Shown here in pieces: positions 1 through 5,222 of a DNA stretch of 6,120 bases. Made by a program: the position numbers and the translations under genes. Under the pieces are notes generated by a model. That model was not told the origin of the DNA. It saw only the letters and a list, made by a program, of their open reading frames with translations, and ran no database searches. Position 1 is the stretch's first letter; each line of letters opens with the position of its first letter. This DNA comes from Rhodospirillaceae bacterium (lineage in GTDB: Bacteria; Pseudomonadota; Alphaproteobacteria; UBA9219). The stretch covers positions 1 through 6,120 of the forward strand of contig DNGD01000044.1 of assembly GCA_003486725.1 (NCBI GenBank), in the 5' to 3' direction.

Positions 1-2
1 TT

Positions 3-272
3 TTTAGCGGGTATGCGCAACAAGTGACAGCGCCGGTTCAGCAAAAAGGCGATGTTTTGTTTGCCTTTGCGTGCAAAGAGCATGCGTGTAACAGCGATCA
101 AGCAAAGCTTTTCGTTGATCTCACCAAAAATACGATCGCCATTTGCGTGCGCAAAACGGGTGTAAAAAAGGATATGTGGTTTTCGCCTTCGAAAGCACCG
201 CGGGAATTGGAAGATGAAGGCTGTGCGATGGCGGATGATTTTGCAATTTACGAAAAATACGGAAAAGAATAG
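3..272 (+). CDS. Exported Ivy-like (lysozyme inhibitor-like) protein, 5' end outside the window
   Basis: The frame is open from the left edge to a TAG stop, giving 89 visible residues. A GTG at 24 could serve as a start but has no ribosome-binding site, and the frame continues upstream. The first residues (FSGYA-QQ) look like the end of a signal peptide, so the true start is probably just outside the window and the mature protein is about 84 residues. The key motif is CKEHAC (bases 72-89). In the Ivy family of periplasmic inhibitors of C-type lysozyme, a disulfide-closed CKPHDC loop presents a histidine to the enzyme's active site. Here both cysteines, the lysine and the histidine are kept at the same spacing. 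Two more cysteines lie at bases 144-146 and 222-224. The protein is shorter than E. coli Ivy (about 129 mature residues). Twelve bases separate it from a lytic-transglycosylase-like gene, which fits because Ivy proteins can also restrain such enzymes. That it is a gene is near certain. The Ivy assignment rests on one motif and general resemblance, and it could be an unrelated small cysteine protein. Confidence 0.6.
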   Translation, partial: FSGYAQQVTAPVQQKGDVLFAFACKEHACNSDQAKLFVDLTKNTIAICVRKTGVKKDMWFSPSKAPRELEDEGCAMADDFAIYEKYGKE

Positions 273-284
273 GCGCTGATAACA

Positions 285-1517
285 ATGCGATTTGATTTGC
301 ACAACAGTTTAAAAGCCTGCGCCGGACTGATGGTCATCAGTCTTTTGGCGTTTACGGTGCTGTTGTTGACGCCCTATCAAACGTGGGCAAAGGATAATTA
401 TACCCAGAATCACGACAACGATGGGGAGCGAACAAAAGCGGCGTTGGAAAAAATGACAGTCAACGGATTGTTAAATGCGATCGATCGTGTGGGGGGGAGC
501 TATGCGCTACAACTAAAAGCGATCGCCATTCGGGAATCCGATGGCTTCCTAGATGCGCTTAATAAAAAATCTTTGACACTTTGCGCTTTCCAAGTGCACC
601 CCATGCATTTTGACACTTATGCCGCAAAAAATGGAATGACTCGCCAGCAATTTATGAACGCGCTTGTGACCAGCCCGGAAATTTGCGCCGAAACAGGCGC
701 GGCTATTTTGATGGGGCATATCGACAGGCAGGGGCCTGTTGGAGGGTTTTGCGGGTATGCCGGCACGGCGGAATATAAGATATTTCAGAAGACGGGGACG
801 TGCCCCATGTATACCGATGTAGAAATTTATATGAACGCTATCAACGGTACCTTGACGCAAGAGGTGATCGCGGACATTAAGTCCCCTGATTACGGGAACA
901 TTATTTTGAGGGGGGCGTCGGGGAAGCTTTTAACGATTTTGAATTGTCAAGATCACTCCAAGGAATTTGCCCGAGCACTCGTTGACGCCCATAAGGCCTA
1001 TATGGGGGCGATGAGTGAAGACGCGGATGAGACAGCCTGGCTGGATGCAGGCAGTGAAGCGTCAAAGCCCCAGCGTGATGCGCGCGGCAAGATCACGATG
1101 GTCTATTGCTTGTTCCCTTTGATCCAGTATTTCGACACATTGCGTCTTTTGGTCGGTGGCCTAGAAGCATTGCAGAACATTATCTGGGATTGGTCCCAAT
1201 CGCTCCTGAATGCTGTTTGCAGTTATTTGACGAAGTTCAATGAAACCCTCATCTTTTCTGAGCTGGCAAAACATTGCATCTCCCTGCCTGACCTTAATCT
1301 TGGGGTCGATCTTCCAGCGCTAGACCGAAAGACCTGTGGCAGCAACAGCCTTTCTTTGGGAACCATTCTGGCCACGGATCAGGGGCTCGGAAACATAGAA
1401 GATTTGATAAGTGATGCTGCTGGTTGGCAGTCCAGTAAGGGCTTGCCGCCAGTGAAGGGCCTCCTGACGAACAGGCCTGAATCTCCGAACCTGTTTTATA
1501 ATTTAAGACGGCAATGA
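285..1517 (+). CDS. Exported lytic transglycosylase-like protein with C-terminal cysteine domain
   Basis: The protein has 410 residues. Residues 1-35 are a Sec signal peptide with a long hydrophobic core (about 12-30) and likely cleavage after QTWA. Residues about 55-190 resemble the lysozyme/SLT fold. IAIRESDG places the candidate catalytic glutamate at Glu84, followed by CAFQVHP (100-106) where transglycosylases usually have a Gly-rich LMQ/AFQ strand. A helix like the family's later one occurs at ICAETGAAIL (133-142), and GFCGYAG (154-160) sits where the YNxG-type motif belongs. Four cysteines in this domain (100, 134, 156, 173) could form two disulfides. After a linker, residues about 267-375 form a second domain with Cys275, 312, 331 and 351, shared with the next gene. 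The expected role is local cleavage of peptidoglycan in the periplasm, as VirB1-like enzymes do for envelope machines. The start has only a weak Shine-Dalgarno (AATAGG, 11 bases away), so coupling to the upstream gene is plausible. The stop overlaps an upstream candidate start of the next gene (ATGA, 1514-1517). The enzyme call is from motifs only. Confidence 0.7.
   Translation: MRFDLHNSLKACAGLMVISLLAFTVLLLTPYQTWAKDNYTQNHDNDGERTKAALEKMTVNGLLNAIDRVGGSYALQLKAIAIRESDGFLDALNKKSLTLCAFQVHPMHFDTYAAKNGMTRQQFMNALVTSPEICAETGAAILMGHIDRQGPVGGFCGYAGTAEYKIFQKTGTCPMYTDVEIYMNAINGTLTQEVIADIKSPDYGNIILRGASGKLLTILNCQDHSKEFARALVDAHKAYMGAMSEDADETAWLDAGSEASKPQRDARGKITMVYCLFPLIQYFDTLRLLVGGLEALQNIIWDWSQSLLNAVCSYLTKFNETLIFSELAKHCISLPDLNLGVDLPALDRKTCGSNSLSLGTILATDQGLGNIEDLISDAAGWQSSKGLPPVKGLLTNRPESPNLFYNLRRQ
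1101..1410 (+). other. Shared cysteine domain, copy fused to the transglycosylase-like protein
   Basis: This encodes residues about 273-381 of the upstream protein. From YC (Cys275) to Cys312 it aligns without gaps to Cys107-Cys144 of the next gene. Matches include YCL, the aromatic YF, RLL and a following glycine. The segment is hydrophobic and likely helical. It is followed by a (K)xC-x-(I/L)-PDL segment at Cys331 and a last cysteine at 351, 20 residues later. The domain has no name that I recognise. Because one copy is attached to a wall-cutting enzyme and another stands alone, a binding or assembly role is more likely than catalysis. Confidence 0.6.
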
Positions 1518-1523
1518 CGAAAC

Positions 1524-1531
1524 GAAAGAGG
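1524..1531 (+). promoter_or_regulatory. Ribosome-binding site deciding the start of the third gene
   Basis: GAAAGAGG ends six bases before the ATG at 1538, a good Shine-Dalgarno at normal spacing. The alternative in-frame ATG at 1514 overlaps the previous stop codon and has only a weak purine run (AAGACGG) two bases upstream. The downstream start is therefore preferred, and it also gives a more typical signal peptide. Confidence 0.65.
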
Positions 1532-1537
1532 TGTCCT

Positions 1538-2218
1538 ATGACTAACGGCAAAAGCAAGAAAAGCGGAAGGGTGGCCCACAGGCTAGCAATGGGCTTTTTA
1601 TGGGGTGCTCTTTTGCTCGTGGGAACGCTCAGCATGCCGCTTGAGGCGAGGGCAGGAGTCACAGATGATGAAAACGCGTTATCCGACAGGCTTCCTCCTT
1701 GTCCGGATCAAGCGCTGGCCACCAGCTTACGCCACGCGCCACGCGCCGCTTTTGCGAACGCCGTTGACGCTATGCAAAATACCCATGCTGATATGCTCCG
1801 CGCTGATGCAGCCAACCCCAAAAAGTATCAAAAGGGGAAGCTTATCGATACCTACTGTCTTGGCGTCTATCTTGATTACTTCAATTTGATCCGGTTGTTG
1901 ATGACGGGCGCAGCCAAGATCGAAATGGCGATCACGGCTATGCTGGATGCAGTTTTTAACTACATCTGCGAGGCCGTCCAGACGACTGTAGAAAATGTTA
2001 TGGGCAAACTATGCGTTCCTATTCCCGATCTGGGCTTTACCATTGAGTTACCGAGGAACCGTGCGCATGGATCCTGTAGTGGTGATCTTTCAGTGGCGGA
2101 CATGTTCGAAGTTGACACCGGCACACCTTTGCAAACGGCTTTCCCGATCCCTCAGGATTTCCTGACAAGGCCGTTGTCGCGTTGGCTGGGAGCCGATGGT
2201 AGTAACGGTCGTTTCTAA
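1538..2218 (+). CDS. Exported cysteine-domain protein related to the C-terminus of the upstream gene
   Basis: The protein has 226 residues from ATG 1538; starting at 1514 would add eight. A basic N-terminus (KSKKSGR) and hydrophobic segment (about 18-31) end in LEARA, with likely cleavage after Ala39, so it is exported by Sec. Residues about 45-95 are an alanine-rich, probably helical stretch with Cys55 (PPCP) and no resemblance to the transglycosylase domain. Residues about 99-205 repeat the cysteine domain of the preceding protein: Cys107, 144, 159 and 180 match its Cys275, 312, 331 and 351. The first interval is exactly 37 residues in both, and the last is 20 versus 21. A C(V/I)xxPDL-like segment and a short LP before the last cysteine are also shared. 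No enzyme motif is visible. Its function is unknown. It may partner or compete with the transglycosylase-like protein at a common binding site. It lies 20 bases after the upstream stop and 14 before the next start, consistent with one operon. Confidence 0.75.
   Translation: MTNGKSKKSGRVAHRLAMGFLWGALLLVGTLSMPLEARAGVTDDENALSDRLPPCPDQALATSLRHAPRAAFANAVDAMQNTHADMLRADAANPKKYQKGKLIDTYCLGVYLDYFNLIRLLMTGAAKIEMAITAMLDAVFNYICEAVQTTVENVMGKLCVPIPDLGFTIELPRNRAHGSCSGDLSVADMFEVDTGTPLQTAFPIPQDFLTRPLSRWLGADGSNGRF
1832..2130 (+). other. Shared cysteine domain, free-standing copy
   Basis: This encodes residues about 99-197 of the small exported protein. It matches the C-terminal domain of the preceding gene in cysteine order, hydrophobic pattern and the PDL motif. 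It is about three residues shorter between the second and third cysteines. DNA identity is low, so the duplication is old and has been held by selection on the protein. Confidence 0.6.
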
Positions 2219-2226
2219 GAAGAGGG
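2219..2226 (+). promoter_or_regulatory. Ribosome-binding site of the first large paralog
   Basis: GAAGAGGG directly follows the previous stop codon and lies six bases before the ATG at 2233. A TTG at 2230 is in frame, but its spacing of three bases is too short, so ATG 2233 is the start chosen. Confidence 0.65.
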
Positions 2227-2232
2227 CGTTTG

Positions 2233-3738
2233 ATGAGCAAGCACAGCACATTCTTTCGGCGGATCAGGAAGGCCTGCCTGTGCTTGCTCGCTCTCTTTAT
2301 GTTGCAAACGGCAGTGGTCCCCGTTCCGGCGACGGCAGCGGGGGTGGCGGTTGTAACAAACATCACGGATGCGGCCATGAGTCTTTGGGAAAAGGCGAAG
2401 CTGGGCGTCGAATGGGTGAAGAACCAAAAGGAATATCAATCGCTGGTTAGTGGGCTTCTTACTTTTTATAATGCCATCATTATGGGTTTTGAATATTTCG
2501 GGGGCAAGATTTCTGCGGTTGATATGGCGCTGGTCTTTGGTGATCAGATTGAAACGCAGGCTATGATACAAATTGCTCAAGCAAAGGTGGACAAAGGCCC
2601 TGCCGAGGCCCTTTTGGCCGCCATAACGCGGAAGGGTCTGAAGGTTTACCCCCCTAAACACGAATATCTATGCAAAGCAATTTTAGCGCATCAGATGACG
2701 ACGGTAACGGATGACTTCGAAAAAGAAGTTTCACGCATGGCCGCCGAAGCGATTAACAATCGTTTTCGTTGTCCGACCTGCGATGGTTCTGGGCCAGATT
2801 ACACGGGCATGGCACAAAGGAGGCGGTGCGAACAGAAATACGGTAACGCCCGTGACGGGATTCAAAGCTCGTGTGTTAGCAGTTTAACAGGAACCGATTT
2901 CCGTCCCTTTGCCGATGCGGACATGATGACACCGGATGGTGGGCAGATTCTTGTAATGCCCAAAACCGTTTCTCGTGCTTATGTTGATCCGGCAACAAGG
3001 CAAACGATTACGGTCCATACGCTTGAGGTTGATCCCAATCTTAAAGAGGATCCTCATGGTGATCGCCAGTTGTTTTGGCTGGCGGCGTGGGACCATTGCT
3101 TCTTGATCGCCGGGCCGCGCCCGACGCCGCGATATGGGGCTGGCATGAAAACGCCGAGCGGCAAGACACAGCGCGCGATGTTCAACCACTGCGCTGCGAG
3201 TCAAAATGCACTGGTCAAACAATGTACGGATTTGCTGGCCTATTACACGCGTCCGAATTGTACGGATACAGGCTCCTTGTGTGAAAAACAAAAATTACTC
3301 TGTAGCTCTGTTGAAGGCATTATGGATGTTGAGCGCTTTGGCAAGTGTGAGGAAGGGCTAAGCCCTTATGAAGAACAACTGATCATGCAGAGTTTGTGCA
3401 AGACAAACATTCATTATATCGATCAAAGAGCCGCCGGGGCGACGGACAAAGATTTGTCGGCAAGTAGCGATCTTTGCGAGATTTCATGGTCGTCTTGGCG
3501 CGCTTATGTGGCACAAAAACACGACAACTATACGGCTGCCGCGAATGGGATGCAGAAGTTGAAGGCCTGTTGGGCCTCGGTTGAGTCTTTAGGGCGAGGG
3601 TCAGCCTCGTTCGCCCCGAACAGTAACGCAGATGCGGCTCTGGCCGCTATTGATCCGGCCAACAAGGCACCGATTTCAGGCTATTTTGTGCCAGCCAAGG
3701 CCCGTGGCCGTGCGGCGAGTTCGGTAGGTGCGCTATGA
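2233..3738 (+). CDS. Exported cysteine-rich protein, tandem paralog 1 of 3
   Basis: The protein has 501 residues and no family I recognise. Residues 1-35 are a Sec signal peptide (FRRIRK, then a hydrophobic core, with VPATA before cleavage). Residues about 36-140 are amphipathic, probably helical and variable between paralogs; their start (GVAVVTNITDA...) loosely recalls VirB5-type pilus-tip proteins, though not enough to assign one. The conserved core begins at KHEYLCK (Cys147). It continues with RCPTCDGSG (Cys180, Cys183), a CxxCxGxG motif like one DnaJ zinc-finger repeat but with no J domain. Next come FADAD, a DGGQI strand, FWLAAWDHCFL (Cys289), AGPRPTP, and the very conserved stretch 305-345 with Cys320, Cys331 and NCTD. 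Further cysteines follow up to KACWASVE near 450. The mature protein has 15 cysteines. The last 45 or so residues are Ala/Pro/Ser-rich and probably disordered. Many cysteines plus export suggest a disulfide-stabilised periplasmic or surface protein. It overlaps the next paralog by four bases (ATGA), indicating translational coupling. Confidence 0.8.
   Translation: MSKHSTFFRRIRKACLCLLALFMLQTAVVPVPATAAGVAVVTNITDAAMSLWEKAKLGVEWVKNQKEYQSLVSGLLTFYNAIIMGFEYFGGKISAVDMALVFGDQIETQAMIQIAQAKVDKGPAEALLAAITRKGLKVYPPKHEYLCKAILAHQMTTVTDDFEKEVSRMAAEAINNRFRCPTCDGSGPDYTGMAQRRRCEQKYGNARDGIQSSCVSSLTGTDFRPFADADMMTPDGGQILVMPKTVSRAYVDPATRQTITVHTLEVDPNLKEDPHGDRQLFWLAAWDHCFLIAGPRPTPRYGAGMKTPSGKTQRAMFNHCAASQNALVKQCTDLLAYYTRPNCTDTGSLCEKQKLLCSSVEGIMDVERFGKCEEGLSPYEEQLIMQSLCKTNIHYIDQRAAGATDKDLSASSDLCEISWSSWRAYVAQKHDNYTAAANGMQKLKACWASVESLGRGSASFAPNSNADAALAAIDPANKAPISGYFVPAKARGRAASSVGAL
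2656..3600 (+). repeat. Conserved core of the tandem gene family, copy 1
   Basis: This is the first copy of a core of about 315 codons found again at 4131-5063 and, in part, from 5624 to the right edge. Against copy 2, 37 of 41 residues are identical across residues 305-345. The two copies share an exact 20-base DNA match at 3163-3182 and 4626-4645. The flanking 5' parts of the genes have diverged much more. Confidence 0.75.
3723..3730 (+). promoter_or_regulatory. Ribosome-binding site inside the end of paralog 1
   Basis: GGTAGGTG lies within the last codons of the upstream gene, four bases before the ATG at 3735. Together with the ATGA stop/start overlap it suggests that ribosomes finishing paralog 1 reinitiate on paralog 2, keeping the two products in similar amounts. 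Confidence 0.5.
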
Positions 3739-5222
3739 GACGCGCTCTTATAACAGGACTTGCGCTGTTTATGCTTTGCGTTGGTGTGGCGGCGACGCCA
3801 TCACGCGTCTTGGCGGCAGCAGATGTTGTCGTAAATCCTAGCAGCACGGTTATCGAACTGTGGGGGGCGGCGAAAGAGGCGGCAGAAGAGGCCCTAAAAC
3901 AGGGGCAACTTGGTCAAATCACAGATGGTCTTGTAGGCATTTTTATGCTTTGCGTCGACAGACTCGATGACTTTTTGGAGAGGCTGTCGCAAGGGGCGCA
4001 AATGCGAATTGCTGCGGCACAACTTCTCACGCAGGTTAGAATCGAGGTTGCACAGGCAGAACTAGACGCACGCACGACCGACACGTTATCAAAGGCCATA
4101 TTGCGCCTTTTTGTTAAAAGAACGCCGCCGAGACATGAATATCTCTGTAAGTCGATCTTGGCTCTTCAAAACACAGCGGCAACGGAGTCTTATGAAAAAG
4201 AAGTTTCTCGCATGGCGGCCGAGGCGATCAGCAACCGTTACCGCTGCCCGACCTGCAGCGGGATGGGGCCGGATTATGTCGGGATGGAGATGAAAAGAAG
4301 TTGCAAGCGGCGCTATGGTAATCCGATCGATGGCGTGGCAACGGATTGCAAAGATACTAATGATATCACTGGAACCGATGGTCGGAAATTGGCTGACGCA
4401 AATATTACGTCGATGGATGGGGGGCAGATTTTTGAAATGCCCAGAATGATCTCCAAGACTTATAAAGATTCAGTCACGGGGCTGACAATTGTTGCTAACA
4501 TGCCCAGCGAAACCAACCTGACTCCGCGTCAGGAATTTTGGTTGGCGGCGTGGGATAACATTTTTCTTGTTGCTGGGCCTCGCCCATCGCCGCGTCATGG
4601 CAAGGCCATGAAAACACCGATTGGAAAGACACAGCGCGCGATGTTTAATCATTGTGTTGCCAGCCAAAATGCCCTTGTAAAGCAAGCAACGGATTTACTG
4701 GCTTTTTACACGCGACCGAATTGTACGGATAATAAGGAACTGTGTGACGCTCAGCAAAAAAAATGTATGGCCGTGGAAAAAATTCTCAAACTGGATGAAT
4801 TCGATAATTGTGAAAAAGGTCTCAGCCCTAGCGAGGTCCACGAAATCGCACAAAGGATGTGCAAAAGCAGTCAGCATTATATTGATAACGGGCTGGCAGG
4901 ACAGTCACAGCACAAGATGGCCAAAACCATTGCTCTGTGTGAGGCCTTGGATAAATCGGGCAAAGCCTATGTTAAGACAAAGCAAGACAACTATTTAGCC
5001 GCCATACGCGGAATGCAGACCCTAAAACCCTGCTGGGCAGCGGTTGAAGCGTTAGGAAGTGGTGGCGGATCGGCCGAGAATGATCGGGAAACCGTGCGTG
5101 AGCAGAATAGTGCGGAAACATTGTTGCCGCAGCAATCTTTTATAAGAAAAGCCGCCGTTGTTGATGGTGCTACCTTCTCGAGTAGACCAGCAAGAACAGA
5201 AAGCACATGGGGGAACCAATGA
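3735..5222 (+). CDS. Exported cysteine-rich protein, tandem paralog 2 of 3
   Basis: The protein has 495 residues and is the closest relative of the gene before it. The signal peptide is short (MRR, a hydrophobic core to about residue 20, and cleavage near SRVLA or AAA at 27-29). Residues about 30-130 are Ala/Glu-rich, helical in character, and hardly alignable with paralog 1 apart from one shared hydrophobic pattern. The core starts at RHEYLCK (Cys138). It includes RCPTCSGMG (Cys171, Cys174), DGGQI, FWLAAWDNIFL, AGPRPSP, and a stretch at 292-332 that is 37/41 identical to paralog 1, then CEKGLSP and KPCWAAVEALG. Thirteen mature cysteines match paralog 1. The paralog-1 cysteines 289 and 331 are replaced here by Ile276 and Ala318. 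One extra cysteine sits in the variable N-terminal part (FMLC). The tail after about 445 is Ser/Glu/Gln/Arg-rich and probably unstructured. The function is unknown. The sequence suggests a structural or binding protein rather than a recognised enzyme. Confidence 0.8.
   Translation: MRRALITGLALFMLCVGVAATPSRVLAAADVVVNPSSTVIELWGAAKEAAEEALKQGQLGQITDGLVGIFMLCVDRLDDFLERLSQGAQMRIAAAQLLTQVRIEVAQAELDARTTDTLSKAILRLFVKRTPPRHEYLCKSILALQNTAATESYEKEVSRMAAEAISNRYRCPTCSGMGPDYVGMEMKRSCKRRYGNPIDGVATDCKDTNDITGTDGRKLADANITSMDGGQIFEMPRMISKTYKDSVTGLTIVANMPSETNLTPRQEFWLAAWDNIFLVAGPRPSPRHGKAMKTPIGKTQRAMFNHCVASQNALVKQATDLLAFYTRPNCTDNKELCDAQQKKCMAVEKILKLDEFDNCEKGLSPSEVHEIAQRMCKSSQHYIDNGLAGQSQHKMAKTIALCEALDKSGKAYVKTKQDNYLAAIRGMQTLKPCWAAVEALGSGGGSAENDRETVREQNSAETLLPQQSFIRKAAVVDGATFSSRPARTESTWGNQ
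4131..5063 (+). repeat. Conserved core of the tandem gene family, copy 2
   Basis: This is the second copy of the core. It aligns to copy 1 nearly end to end with only small gaps, the main ones around the variable stretch before FWLAAWD. The cysteine order is the same except for the two substituted positions (codons 276 and 318). Confidence 0.75.
5209..5215 (+). promoter_or_regulatory. Ribosome-binding site of paralog 3
   Basis: GGGGGAA lies within the last codons of paralog 2. Two consecutive ATGs follow, at 5219 and 5222. Spacing favours 5222, which shares one base with the upstream TGA stop, while 5219 would give an ATGA overlap. The products would differ by a single methionine. Confidence 0.45.

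Noticed and set aside
24..272. GTG at 24 as the true start of the first gene
   Set aside because: The frame stays open to the window edge, the preceding residues resemble the end of a signal peptide, and no Shine-Dalgarno precedes the GTG.
285..390. Lipoprotein signal in the exported proteins
   Set aside because: Cysteines in the hydrophobic segments are not preceded by a proper lipobox (L-x-G/A-C), and normal signal peptidase I sites follow further on.
491..497. Run of seven G in the transglycosylase-like gene as a phase-variation switch
   Set aside because: It is short, encodes an ordinary Val-Gly-Gly stretch, and nothing else suggests slippage. A run of eight A at 4756-4763 was set aside for the same reason.
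2196..2450. Forward open frame of 84 codons spanning the junction of genes 3 and 4
   Set aside because: It reads a different frame through the signal-peptide region of paralog 1 and gives a Gly-rich, non-protein-like sequence. The frame of paralog 1 has the better Shine-Dalgarno and homology to its neighbours.
2215..2661. A 148-codon reverse-strand open frame, and similar ones at 1294-1662 and 2884-3291
   Set aside because: They lie antisense to genes with clear signal peptides and paralog-level conservation. Their translations have no recognisable motif, and no ribosome-binding site stands out.
2770..2796. Paralogs 1 and 2 as DnaJ-type chaperones because of the CxxCxGxG motif
   Set aside because: DnaJ carries four such repeats and a J domain with HPD. 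Here there is one repeat, no HPD motif, and the protein is exported.
3163..4645. The 20-base direct repeat as the mark of a mobile element or recombination site
   Set aside because: Both copies fall at the same codons of two paralogous genes and are explained by their common origin. No inverted ends or transposase are present.
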